Part shown: piece after piece, positions 17,086 through 25,419 of the stretch
Numbering within the stretch: position 1 is the first letter of the stretch
Layout: every line of letters begins with the position of its first letter
Source: Mucilaginibacter straminoryzae
GTDB lineage: Bacteria > Bacteroidota > Bacteroidia > Sphingobacteriales > Sphingobacteriaceae
Length of the DNA: 64,000 nucleotides
Direction: 5' to 3'
Assembly: GCF_022953055.1 (NCBI RefSeq)
Contig: NZ_JALJEJ010000006.1
Location: 62,001-126,000 of the forward strand
Made by a program: the position numbers and the translations under genes
The notes under the pieces: generated by a model
What the model was told of the DNA's origin: nothing
Database searches by the model: none
The model's input: the letters and a program-made list of their open reading frames with translations, nothing else

Positions 17086-17739
17086 ATGCGCCCCTTTTTT
17101 AACTTTTTTACCAGTTATATCGTCCCGGCAAGTACGCTTCTCCCCATCGGAGCAGGCTTTATATACTTTAATAAGCTGAACAAGCCTTTAAAAGCATTGC
17201 TGGCCTATCTGCTGATGGCATTCATCATGAATGTGATCGGCACCACGATGGCCCACTACGATATTAATAACCTTCCGGCGCTGCATTTATATACTTTGCT
17301 CGAGGCTGTTTTTATTCTGCTTTACTACCGGTATGCGTTTGACAGCCCGGTAGTAAATCGCTGGACAACCATTTGCATTATCTTCTTTTCTACAGCGTGT
17401 ATTATAAACGCTTTGTTCTTTCAAAGCATTTATGAGTTTAACACCAACACACGTCCGGTAGGGGCTTTAATGATCATTATTTTCAGCGCGGCTTATCTCG
17501 CCTATCAAAACAGTATTCCTAACCGCGAACTGGTCACGTCTTCCGGCCGTATCGTAGCAGGTGGTTTTCTGCTTTATTTCTGCAGCGCCATTTTCCAGTT
17601 TATTTTTACAGAAGCGCTAAGGCACACTACACCCAGGTCAATCCGGATCATGATCTGGGATATCCATGCGGCCCTTGTTTTTATTATGTATATGATATTT
17701 CTGATAGCAATCATCAGGCATGGAAGAAGTCAGAGATAA
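17086..17739 (+). CDS. Multi-spanning membrane protein, probable sensor partner of the following kinase
   Basis: A 217-residue protein with about seven hydrophobic segments and very short loops (for instance residues 10-28, 37-55, 65-82, 92-112, 124-140, 153-175 and 190-212). I recognise no named family. The topology resembles 7TM sensor input domains that are often fused to histidine kinases in Bacteroidota; here the kinase is a separate gene whose start overlaps this one by 20 bases. The inference is that the two proteins form a split membrane receptor. The first 30 codons are duplicated as a remnant upstream. Confidence 0.75.
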   Translation: MRPFFNFFTSYIVPASTLLPIGAGFIYFNKLNKPLKALLAYLLMAFIMNVIGTTMAHYDINNLPALHLYTLLEAVFILLYYRYAFDSPVVNRWTTICIIFFSTACIINALFFQSIYEFNTNTRPVGALMIIIFSAAYLAYQNSIPNRELVTSSGRIVAGGFLLYFCSAIFQFIFTEALRHTTPRSIRIMIWDIHAALVFIMYMIFLIAIIRHGRSQR

Positions 17740-19375
17740 TATGGCGGTACTGGTGATTGCAGCAATGATCTGCACGTTCACCATAGTTATCTGTTTTCTG
17801 ATTGTTATTTACCGCAAACAGCTTGAAGCTGAAAGGCAACGGGAAGCCAACCGCGCCAAAAGTGTGTTCCTGGCCACTATGAGCCATGAGATACGCACAC
17901 CCATGAACGGCGTATTGGGTATGGCTTCCCTGTTGAGAGATACCGAGCTAACGAATGAGCAGCGCGAATACATGCAAGCCATTATCCATAGCGGTGAGGC
18001 TTTGATCAATGTCATTAATGATATCCTGGATTTCTCCAAGATCGAATCGGGGAAGATGGAGATTGATATCCACTCCTTTAATCTGCGAAAATCTATTGAA
18101 GATGTACTCGACGTTTTTGCGGTCCGGTTGGCACAGACGAAGGTAGAGCTGCTATGCGAAATAGATGAAAAGCTGCCCGTTACGCTTAGCGGCGATAGTA
18201 TGCGCCTTCGGCAGGTGCTCATCAACCTGATCGGTAATGCCGCTAAATTTACCCGTAAGGGCGAAATCTACATCGGCATTTCATTACGTGCTTATGAAAA
18301 CGATATAGCAGATGTGGTTTTTGAGGTACGCGATACAGGTATCGGCATTGCCGCCAACAAACTTGCTATGCTGTTTGATGCCTTTACCCAGGCATCCGCA
18401 GCTACCGCACGTACCTACGGTGGCTCTGGTTTGGGTTTGAGTATCAGCAAAACGCTGATTAACCTGATGGGGGGCGATATCAGTGTAACCAGCACCCCAG
18501 ATGTTGGCACCTGCTTTACTTTCAACATCAAGTGTACAGCAGCTAACAATATCAATGAAAGGGTTGCGCAACCCAGCGATAAATACACCAAGGATAAAAA
18601 GGTACTGATTGTTGAAGATAACCTTACCAACCTGGATATTTTGCAGCAGCAGGTACAGCGCTGGCACATGCAACCTATAAAGGCTACATCTGCGGCTGAG
18701 GCCTTGCAGATAATTCGGGATCAAGAGACAAAAATTGATCTGGCCCTGATTGACATTGGCTTGCCGGGTACCAATGGTGTAGAACTGGCGCATACCATCA
18801 GGCAGCAATCCGTTGACCTTCCGATTATTCTACTAAGCATTCTGGGGGATCCCCTTGCCAGGAACCAGGGCGAGATTTTTACTGCAGTGCTGAATAAGCC
18901 ACTTAAACAACATCAGTTAGCAGAGGCAATCGCAAAGGCGCTGGGTAAAAAAAGCGAGACTGATGAAATTATCCTTAAGCCGATTTTGCAGGAAAGCTTT
19001 GCTAAGGCCAACCCGTTAAAGATACTGGTAGCCGAAGATAATAAGGTGAACCAGCTGGTAATTATGCGCATTCTGCGCAAACTGGGCTACGAGCCTGCGC
19101 TGGCAGAAAACGGTGAAGAAGCAATTCAGCAATTATTGAGATCTCCTGTAGATCTTATCTTAATGGATATTCAAATGCCGCAATTAGACGGAATTGCAGC
19201 CACCCGGTACATCCGCAACATGGATATAGCGCAGCCGCGCATTATCGCCATGACGGCAAACGCACTTGCAGAAGACCGCACGGCCTGCTTCGAAGCCGGA
19301 ATGGATGGTTACTTGCCTAAACCCCTAAAGGTTGAAGAACTGATGGCAGCACTGGAAAGCATCGCCAGTAGCTAA
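17720..19375 (+). CDS. Hybrid histidine kinase with two receiver domains
   Basis: A 551-residue protein. One membrane segment (about residues 8-30) is followed by a short coiled linker, a HisKA domain with H56 in [11 protein letters not shown], and a HATPase_c domain with N-A-A-K-F-T, D-T-G-I-G-I and [10 protein letters not shown]. The C-terminal half has two receiver domains: the first around residues 294-410 (phospho-acceptor in L-I-D-I-G-L-P-G), the second around 433-548 (L-M-D-I-Q-M-P, lysine in L-P-K-P). There is no HPt or output domain and no extracellular sensor, so the overlapping membrane gene may provide sensing. An alternative start is the ATG at 17741. Confidence 0.93.
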   Translation: MEEVRDNMAVLVIAAMICTFTIVICFLIVIYRKQLEAERQREANRAKSVFLATMSHEIRTPMNGVLGMASLLRDTELTNEQREYMQAIIHSGEALINVINDILDFSKIESGKMEIDIHSFNLRKSIEDVLDVFAVRLAQTKVELLCEIDEKLPVTLSGDSMRLRQVLINLIGNAAKFTRKGEIYIGISLRAYENDIADVVFEVRDTGIGIAANKLAMLFDAFTQASAATARTYGGSGLGLSISKTLINLMGGDISVTSTPDVGTCFTFNIKCTAANNINERVAQPSDKYTKDKKVLIVEDNLTNLDILQQQVQRWHMQPIKATSAAEALQIIRDQETKIDLALIDIGLPGTNGVELAHTIRQQSVDLPIILLSILGDPLARNQGEIFTAVLNKPLKQHQLAEAIAKALGKKSETDEIILKPILQESFAKANPLKILVAEDNKVNQLVIMRILRKLGYEPALAENGEEAIQQLLRSPVDLILMDIQMPQLDGIAATRYIRNMDIAQPRIIAMTANALAEDRTACFEAGMDGYLPKPLKVEELMAALESIASS

Positions 19376-19508
19376 AGCAAAATAATTCTACTATCGCGCG
19401 CATTTGTAATGCGTGCTATCTAGTTTGATTGTTGGTGACAACACCAACAATGTGCGGAAGCAGCTAAAGCAGAGTAATCTTACTATCGCGCGCATTTGTA
19501 ATGCGTGC
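19370..19508. repeat. REP-like direct repeat pair with hairpins
   Basis: Two 47-bp copies at 19370-19416 and 19462-19508 start with AGCTAAAGC and end with a hairpin (GCGCGCATT, loop TGT, AATGCGTGC) at 19396-19416 and 19488-19508. The first copy contains the stop codon of the histidine kinase gene. The short perfect stem with a three-base loop resembles repetitive extragenic palindromes. The rest of the 225-base spacer holds nothing else except the typA terminator. Confidence 0.75.
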
Positions 19509-19545
19509 GGAATTGTTTCAGCGATTAAATCGCTATTGTTTTAAC

Positions 19546-19576
19546 GAAAAAAGCCTTCCGGATAAGGGAAGGCTTT
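19546..19576 (-). terminator. Rho-independent terminator of typA
   Basis: A perfect 10-bp stem (AAAGCCTTCC / GGAAGGCTTT) with a seven-base loop. On the minus strand the stem is followed by a T-rich run (TTTTTTCG). It lies 24 bases beyond the typA stop codon. Confidence 0.9.
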
Positions 19577-19600
19577 GATATATCTGATAAAGCTAAATAC

Positions 19601-21415
19601 TTATTGATTCACAAACTTCTTAGCGTTGATCTTACGCTCATTCTCATTAAGGAAGATCTTGCGGATACGAATACTTTGCGGTGTAACCTCAATGTATTCA
19701 TCAGCCTGGATATATTCCATAGATTCTTCTAACGAGAATTTGATCGCTGGCGCGATACGTACGTTGGTGTCACTACCAGATGCACGCATGTTGGTCAACT
19801 GCTTGCCCTTGGTTAAATTGATCACAAGGTCATTATCGCGGATATGCTCGCCAAGTACCTGACCTTCGTAAATATCAACACCCGGATCAACAAAGAAACG
19901 ACCGCGGTCTTGCAATTTATCAATCGCAAATGCCGTGGTTTTACCTGTATCCATAGATACCAATACACCATTTAAACGGCCCGGGATCTGGCCTTTCCAA
20001 GGTTCGTAAGCTTTAAAACGGTGTGCCATAATAGCCTCGCCACCTGTTGCTGTCAATACGTTGTTACGTAAACCGATGATACCGCGTGCAGGGATTTCAA
20101 ACTCCAGATGTTGCAGGTCGCCTTTGGGCTCCATCACCAATAAATCACCTTTACGTTGCGTAACCAGTTCAATTACTTTACCGGCAACATCACCAGGTAC
20201 GTCTACGATCAGGCTTTCAACCGGCTCGCATTTCACGCCGTCAATTTCTTTAACGATTACCTGCGGCTGGCCAACCTGTAACTCATAACCTTCGCGGCGC
20301 ATGGTCTCAATCAATACAGATAAGTGAAGGATACCACGTCCGTATACCAGGTATGAATCCGGCGAATCACTTTCAACCACCTTCAGCGCCAGGTTTTTTT
20401 CCATTTCCTTGTATAAACGGTCGCGCAGGTGGCGTGAAGTAACAAACTTACCTTCTTTACCAAAGAACGGCGAGTTGTTGATGGTGAAGAGCATGTTCAT
20501 GGTCGGCTCATCAATTTTGATAACCGCCAATTGTTCCGGATTTTCAAAGTCGGCAATGGTGTCGCCAATTTCAAAACCTTCAATGCCTACTACCGCGCAT
20601 ATATCGCCAGAATTTACTTCGGTAGCTTTAATTTTACCTAAACCTTCGAAAGTATATAATTCTTTGATGCGTGATTTCTGGATCTTGCCATCACGTTTTA
20701 CTAATGATACCGGCTGGTTTTCTTTGATGGTACCACGTGCCACACGGCCGATAGCGATACGACCTACGAAAGAAGAATAATCTAATGAAGTGATCTGCAT
20801 TTGCAAAGTACCTTCATTAACCGGTGCAGCAGGAATGTATTGCAGAATAGCATCCAGCAACGGGGTAATATCTTCAGTTGGCTTGGTGTAGTCTGTGCTC
20901 ATCCAGCCTTGTTTTGAAGAACCGTAGATCACCGGGAAGTCCAACTGCTCTTCAGTAGCTTCAAGGTTGAAGAACAATTCGAAAACCTGCTCGTGTACCT
21001 CTTCAGGGCGGCAGTTTTCTTTATCAACCTTGTTAATTACCACAATTGGTTTCAAACCTAACGATAACGCCTTTTGGGTTACGAAACGGGTTTGAGGCAT
21101 AGCGCCTTCAAATGCGTCCACCAAAAGCAATACACCGTCAGCCATTTTCAGTACCCGTTCAACCTCGCCACCAAAGTCGGCGTGACCAGGGGTATCTATA
21201 ATGTTGATTTTAATGTCTTTGTAACGTACAGAAACGTTTTTAGAAACGATGGTGATACCACGTTCACGTTCCAGATCATTGTTGTCCAGAATAAGTTCAC
21301 CGGTCTCCTGGTTGTCGCGGAAAATGCTTGTTTGATGTAAGATTTTATCAACCAGCGTAGTTTTACCGTGGTCAACGTGAGCGATGATCGCTATATTCCT
21401 GATATTATTTTGCAT
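19601..21415 (-). CDS. typA: Ribosome-associated translational GTPase TypA/BipA
   Basis: A 604-residue GTPase of the EF-G family that binds the 70S ribosome and influences assembly and stress adaptation. The G domain has G1 A-H-V-D-H-G-K-T-T-L (residues 11-20), switch I with R-G-I-T-I, G3 D-T-P-G-H-A-D-F and G4 N-K-V-D. The later domains carry the TypA-type segments L-V-Y-G-R-G-I-L-H-L and P-A-R-G-I-I-G-L-R-N. The length is the usual one. It is monocistronic, with its own promoter box and terminator. Confidence 0.98.
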   Translation of the reverse strand: MQNNIRNIAIIAHVDHGKTTLVDKILHQTSIFRDNQETGELILDNNDLERERGITIVSKNVSVRYKDIKINIIDTPGHADFGGEVERVLKMADGVLLLVDAFEGAMPQTRFVTQKALSLGLKPIVVINKVDKENCRPEEVHEQVFELFFNLEATEEQLDFPVIYGSSKQGWMSTDYTKPTEDITPLLDAILQYIPAAPVNEGTLQMQITSLDYSSFVGRIAIGRVARGTIKENQPVSLVKRDGKIQKSRIKELYTFEGLGKIKATEVNSGDICAVVGIEGFEIGDTIADFENPEQLAVIKIDEPTMNMLFTINNSPFFGKEGKFVTSRHLRDRLYKEMEKNLALKVVESDSPDSYLVYGRGILHLSVLIETMRREGYELQVGQPQVIVKEIDGVKCEPVESLIVDVPGDVAGKVIELVTQRKGDLLVMEPKGDLQHLEFEIPARGIIGLRNNVLTATGGEAIMAHRFKAYEPWKGQIPGRLNGVLVSMDTGKTTAFAIDKLQDRGRFFVDPGVDIYEGQVLGEHIRDNDLVINLTKGKQLTNMRASGSDTNVRIAPAIKFSLEESMEYIQADEYIEVTPQSIRIRKIFLNENERKINAKKFVNQ

Positions 21416-21422
21416 AAAAAAT

Positions 21423-21449
21423 GCGCCTCTCTATTTTGGCGCAAAGGTA
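21423..21449 (-). promoter_or_regulatory. Candidate typA promoter box and leader hairpin
   Basis: On the minus strand, TACCTTTG at 21442-21449 fits the TAnnTTTG -7 box. A five-base inverted repeat (GCGCC / GGCGC) at 21438-21442 and 21423-21427 follows at once and lies just upstream of the typA ATG, so the short leader could fold. No clear -33 TTG at the usual spacing is seen. Confidence 0.45.
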
Positions 21450-21585
21450 GGGTTAATTTATTGCAATTTAAAGTGTTGGCTATTCTTTATTTAACAAACA
21501 ACGGTAATCTAACATAATAATATTGTAAATTTTACACTAAGAAATCCAGGTGGTTTACTTAGTTTTAGCCTTACCATTATAACTT

Positions 21586-22422
21586 ATGAAACCGCTTCAT
21601 CGCCACCTTCTCAAAGCTCTCTGCTTGCTCTTATTAAGCGCCGTTATGTTTAACGCATCTGCGCAGAAAAAGCCCCGGTTCAGTGTAATTGCTTTTTATA
21701 CGGCGCTGCACGATCAGGCGCATATCAGCTTTGTACATGAAGCTAACCGATGGTTTCCTAAGATGGCAGAGAAATATCATTTTCGATACGATTCCACCAA
21801 TAACTGGACTAACCTGAACCCCGAGTTTTTGAAGCAATACCAGGTGGTGATCTTTTTAGACACGCGCCCCGAAGAGCCTGCACAACGCCAGGCCTTTGAA
21901 CAGTATATGAAAAACGGCGGTGGCTGGATGGGTTTTCATTTCTCGGCCTTTGCGCTTACGCCATCGACTTATCCGCAAAACTGGGACTGGTACCATAACG
22001 AATTCCTTGGCTCTGGCCAGTATGGTAGCAATACCTGGCGGCCGACGTCTGCCATACTCCGGGTAGAAAACAAAAACTACCCTACCACCAAAAAACTGCC
22101 GCATACCTTTAAAGCCTCACCGAATGAATGGTACCGATGGGAGAAAGATCTTCGCCAGAACCCCGATATCCAGATCCTTTGCGCAATTGACTCTTCCAGC
22201 TTTCCGCTCGGCACCGGGCCCAAACCAAACGAGATCTGGCATAGCGGCTACTACCCTGTGGTATGGACTAACAAAAATTACAGGATGGTTTATTTCAACA
22301 TGGGGCACAATGATATCGACTACGAGCACCATACCAATAAAGATCTCTCGCAAACCTTTGGCAACCCTGTCCAAGACAAAATGATCATCGAAACTTTACT
22401 ATGGCTGGGCAAGGGGAAGTAA
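21586..22422 (+). CDS. ThuA-domain protein, exported
   Basis: A 278-residue protein with a signal peptide (about residues 1-26, ending A-S-A-Q). The mature part fits the ThuA (trehalose-utilisation-like) fold, related to class I amidotransferases: Y-Q-V-V-I-F-L-D-T-R, G-G-G-W-M-G-F-H at about residues 112-119, W-Y-H-N-E-F-L-G, and a C-terminal R-M-V-Y-F-N-M-G-H-N-D. ThuA-like proteins in Bacteroidota occur with carbohydrate metabolism; the true reaction is unknown. It stands alone, followed by a repeat array. Confidence 0.88.
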   Translation: MKPLHRHLLKALCLLLLSAVMFNASAQKKPRFSVIAFYTALHDQAHISFVHEANRWFPKMAEKYHFRYDSTNNWTNLNPEFLKQYQVVIFLDTRPEEPAQRQAFEQYMKNGGGWMGFHFSAFALTPSTYPQNWDWYHNEFLGSGQYGSNTWRPTSAILRVENKNYPTTKKLPHTFKASPNEWYRWEKDLRQNPDIQILCAIDSSSFPLGTGPKPNEIWHSGYYPVVWTNKNYRMVYFNMGHNDIDYEHHTNKDLSQTFGNPVQDKMIIETLLWLGKGK

Positions 22423-22449
22423 GGTGGGTTTAGAATAGCTTTGTAATTT

Positions 22450-22806
22450 ACCTCTCCTAAATTTTATCCAAGGGAGAGGACTTTTAGCTCCCTCCCTTGG
22501 GAGGGTTGGGGAGGGGTTTATCACATTTAAAGCCCCTCTCTTTCGGATAGGGGTTTGGGGAGAGGTCGCCATTTCACCTCTCCTAAATCCTCTCTAAGGG
22601 AGAGGACTTCATGAATTTTGTGTTATTACGATTGCAATGTGAAGCCCCTCTCTTTCGGAGAGGGGTTGGGGAGAGGTCGCTAGTTATACCTCTCCTAAAT
22701 CCTATCCAAGGGAGAGGACTTTTAGCTCCCTCCCTTGGGAGGGTTGGGGAGGGGTTTATCACATTTAAAGCCCCTCTCTTTCGGATAGGGGCTTGGGGAG
22801 AGGTCG
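22450..22806. repeat. Second G/C-rich repeat array, inverted relative to the first
   Basis: Two 119-bp direct copies at 22450-22568 and 22688-22806 (offset 238), with related modules between them. The modules are the reverse complement of those in the array at 4620-5363. The homology extends beyond the short modules, for example 22553-22645 against 5031-5125 in inverted orientation. A frame of 68 codons across this array is a translation of the repeat and I do not consider it a gene. Confidence 0.85.
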
Positions 22807-22891
22807 TTTCCGAATGATGGCTGTAAGATTAATGATGAATTCATTTACCAACACTCCGACATTAGCACTTTAATTGCATTTTTGCGCTGTA

Positions 22892-23584
22892 ATGAGATAT
22901 CGTCACCTGTTTTTTGATCTGGACCATACCATCTGGGATTTTGACCGTAATGCCGAAGAAACCCTGCACGAGCTTTATGTGCATTACAAACTGGATGTAC
23001 TCGGCCTGCCTTCGGCTGCTGCCTTTATCGAGAACTATACCCAGAACAACCACCGCTTGTGGGCAGAATACCATTTAGGAAAAATCACAAAAGATTACCT
23101 GCGCGAAATGCGGTTTAAGCAAACCTTTTTAGACCTGGGTATGCATCCGGATCTGATCCCTACAGGTTTCGAAGATGATTATGTACGCATCTGCCCTACA
23201 AAAATGAACCTGTTCCCAGAGGCGCATGAAACACTGCAATACCTTCAGCAGAAATATACGATGCACATTATTTCAAACGGTTTTAAAGAGGCTACCGGCA
23301 TGAAGGTGAGCAATACGGGTTTGACTGCCTACTTTGATAATGTAATCATCTCTGAAGTAGTAGGCGTGAATAAGCCGGATAAAGCAATCTTTGAACATGC
23401 CCTGGAATTGGCCGGTGCCGTTAAGGAAGAAAGCGTGATGATCGGCGACAGTTTAGAGGCAGACGTCCGTGGCGCGCTTAATTTTGGCATGGATGCCATA
23501 TTTTTCAATCCGAACAATTTACCCAAGCCGGATGACGTACCCGTCCAGATAACGCATTTGAACCAACTGCGCGATATTTTATAA
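22892..23584 (+). CDS. HAD-family hydrolase, YjjG-like nucleotidase
   Basis: A 230-residue HAD superfamily phosphatase. Motif I is F-F-D-L-D-H-T-I-W-D-F-D with the nucleophile D9 and acid/base D11; motif II is H-I-I-S-N-G-F; motif III has the lysine in N-K-P-D-K; motif IV is M-I-G-D-S-L-E-A-D. The D-H-T-I-W-D-F-D segment and the length fit the YjjG/YfnB subgroup, which removes phosphate from pyrimidine nucleotides. A TTG 18 bases upstream is in frame, but the ATG at 22892 fits the family N-terminus. Confidence 0.88.
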   Translation: MRYRHLFFDLDHTIWDFDRNAEETLHELYVHYKLDVLGLPSAAAFIENYTQNNHRLWAEYHLGKITKDYLREMRFKQTFLDLGMHPDLIPTGFEDDYVRICPTKMNLFPEAHETLQYLQQKYTMHIISNGFKEATGMKVSNTGLTAYFDNVIISEVVGVNKPDKAIFEHALELAGAVKEESVMIGDSLEADVRGALNFGMDAIFFNPNNLPKPDDVPVQITHLNQLRDIL

Positions 23585-23642
23585 GCAACCAACTTTATTT
23601 CAATTCTATCTGTTATCTTCAAACAGTAATTGAAGGTACATT

Positions 23643-24164
23643 GTGAATATTAACCACGAGCGAAAACTGCTGGAACAAGCTTTTGAAGCATACAGGAACC
23701 GGCTTGACGAGATCCCGGACGAGGAGTTTGAGAAAGCCCCCGCCCCCGGTGTTTGGTCTGCCGCTGAAGTATATTCGCACCTGCTGGATGCTACCCTGCG
23801 CACATTCATGGGCATAGACCAGTGTTGCATGAAGACGGTTGAGCATACTACTGTAAAAGAAAACTGGAAAGGGAAGCTGATGATGTGGCTGGGCACACTT
23901 TCCTTTATGCGTATTAACGCACCGCCCGAAGTGGCAGCGCGCGTAAAAAAAATCACAAAAGAAGAAGCCCGTAACAAACTGGTAAAAATAAGACGGCGTA
24001 TCGAAGAACTGGCCACCCGCTTACAGTCAGCACCGGAAGATTATCGCATTAAGCACCCCATAATGGGCATGCTGAGCGGTAAACAATGGTTTAAGTTTTG
24101 CCGCATGCACGCCGAACACCATCTTAAACAGCTGGACCGCATCAGTAAGGCATTAGCCGGCTGA
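23643..24164 (+). CDS. DinB-like four-helix protein
   Basis: A 173-residue protein of the DinB/YfiT type: four helices and the metal-ligand pattern H in V-Y-S-H-L-L-D-A (about residue 47) plus H-A-E-H-H-L-K-Q-L near the C-terminus (about residues 156-164). Members include thiol-dependent transferases and many of unknown activity. The start appears to be GTG at 23643; an in-frame stop just upstream rules out a longer form and no ATG precedes the first conserved helix. An AAGG-like site lies about eight bases upstream. Confidence 0.8.
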   Translation: MNINHERKLLEQAFEAYRNRLDEIPDEEFEKAPAPGVWSAAEVYSHLLDATLRTFMGIDQCCMKTVEHTTVKENWKGKLMMWLGTLSFMRINAPPEVAARVKKITKEEARNKLVKIRRRIEELATRLQSAPEDYRIKHPIMGMLSGKQWFKFCRMHAEHHLKQLDRISKALAG

Positions 24165-24321
24165 TCATATTCCATTTAATCAACACCCGCCTACCCCATC
24201 TCGAAATTTTTCTTCTGCCCGTATTAAACCTTTTCTTTTTCCACACATCTATATTTTATCAACAAGGGTGTAACATGTTGATACTTAATATCGTCTTAAC
24301 ATTAAAATAATCACCCGGCCT

Positions 24322-24329
24322 TACTTTTG
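24322..24329 (+). promoter_or_regulatory. Candidate -7 box (TACTTTTG)
   Basis: TACTTTTG fits TAnnTTTG and lies 17 bases before the ATG of the 35-residue membrane peptide, in an otherwise gene-free stretch (24165-24346). No TTG at the usual upstream distance is visible. Confidence 0.35.
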
Positions 24330-24346
24330 GCCTTAATAAGGTTACT

Positions 24347-24454
24347 ATGAGTTTCAACATCGCATACCTGATTGTTACCGGCCTGTTGCTGTTGCTCGCT
24401 ATTCTTTACTTCAGCCCGTATGAATTACAGGTGGAAGAAGAAGACGAGGATTGA
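24347..24454 (+). CDS. 35-residue single-span membrane peptide with acidic tail
   Basis: ATG at 24347, TGA at 24452-24454. One hydrophobic helix (about residues 5-22, including L-L-L-L-L-A-I-L) is followed by a strongly acidic tail (V-E-E-E-D-E-D). A TAAGG sequence seven bases before the ATG is a reasonable ribosome binding site and a TAnnTTTG box lies further upstream. It is not a member of any family I know. Support is the combination of start signals, clean helix and charge asymmetry. Confidence 0.55.
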   Translation: MSFNIAYLIVTGLLLLLAILYFSPYELQVEEEDED

Positions 24455-24521
24455 ACAGTACCGCCGCATAGAACTTTGACCGCCGGTTTAAATTACAACC
24501 GGTGCTGAAATACATGTGTTG

Positions 24522-25376
24522 ATGCCAAAACGCGAAGTAGATATTGTGGTGATCTCTGACGTACACCTGGGTACATATGGTTGCCACGCCAAAGAATTGC
24601 TCAAATACCTCAAGAGCATTAAACCCCGTAAGCTGATTCTTAACGGCGATATTATTGACATCTGGCAGTTCAGTAAATCTTACTGGCCCGAAGCACACAT
24701 GAAAGTGATCCGCAGGATACTGAAATTTGTGACCGACGGCGTTCCCGTTTACTACCTTACCGGCAACCACGACGAGATGCTGCGGAAATTTGCCGATTTT
24801 AACCTGGGCACTTTTCAGCTACTCAACAAAATGGTGCTGAACCTGGATGGTAAAAAGGCCTGGATATTTCACGGCGACGTTTTCGACGTTACCATGCAGC
24901 ATTCTAAATGGCTGGCTAAATTAGGCGCCGTTGGTTACGATAGCCTGATTCTGATCAACAGCTTTGTAAACTGGTTCTTAACCAAAATGGGCCGTCAGAA
25001 AATGAGCTTTTCGCAGAAAATAAAAGGCCGCGTAAAAGAAGCAGTAAAATTCATCAACCAGTTTGAACAAACCGCCGCCGACCTGGCTGTGGATAAACAA
25101 TACGATTACGTCATCTGCGGGCACATCCACCATGCCGAGATCCGCACCATCCAGGCGACGGACAGCCCAGGTTCAGTACTTTACCTCAACTCTGGCGACT
25201 GGGTAGAAAGCTTAACCGCGCTGGAATATCACAACGGCAACTGGACCATCTTTAAATATGAACCGAAAGACTTTGTAAATGAGCCCGAGGACGAAGATAA
25301 AACCGATACCGAAAATCTGGATGACAAGCTCGACGTAAAAAATCTTTTAGAAAGATTCAGGCAGGAGGCGCATTAG
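24522..25376 (+). CDS. LpxH-like metallophosphoesterase
   Basis: A 284-residue calcineurin-type phosphoesterase with the two-metal site motifs D-V-H-L-G (D13, H15), G-D-I-I-D (D43), G-N-H-D-E (N82, H83) and G-H-I-H-H-A-E near residue 195. Proteins of this kind in Bacteroidota are commonly assigned as UDP-2,3-diacylglucosamine diphosphatase, the fourth lipid A step, but the true substrate is uncertain. The C-terminal 30 residues are acidic and probably disordered. The ATG at 24522 is preferred to an in-frame GTG six bases upstream. A glycosyltransferase gene follows 43 bases later. Confidence 0.82.
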   Translation: MPKREVDIVVISDVHLGTYGCHAKELLKYLKSIKPRKLILNGDIIDIWQFSKSYWPEAHMKVIRRILKFVTDGVPVYYLTGNHDEMLRKFADFNLGTFQLLNKMVLNLDGKKAWIFHGDVFDVTMQHSKWLAKLGAVGYDSLILINSFVNWFLTKMGRQKMSFSQKIKGRVKEAVKFINQFEQTAADLAVDKQYDYVICGHIHHAEIRTIQATDSPGSVLYLNSGDWVESLTALEYHNGNWTIFKYEPKDFVNEPEDEDKTDTENLDDKLDVKNLLERFRQEAH

Positions 25377-25419
25377 TACACCTAAAAACTGATATTTGCG
25401 TTATCAGTCTTCCTTCCGC

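Larger units (their letters stand above)
15814..17173 (+). repeat. Tandem duplication, two units of about 680 bp
   Basis: Unit 1 (about 15814-16491) and unit 2 (about 16492-17173) align along their whole length. Matching landmarks are ATG-x-x-x-G-T-G-TAAAG at 15815 and 16494, the promoter-proximal block with CTGATAGCGTAATAC, the start codons at 15953 and 16630, and the block CTTTATATACTTTA at 16475-16488 and 17159-17172. Offsets are 677-684 bases. Unit 1 therefore ends in a truncated copy of the first 30 codons of the membrane gene at 17086. Divergence between the units shows the event is not recent. Confidence 0.88.

Noticed and set aside
22611..22817. 68-codon open frame in the second G/C-rich array
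   Set aside because: It is a translation of the repeat modules (R-R-G-V-G-E-R type text) with no start signals; the same modules recur in other frames.
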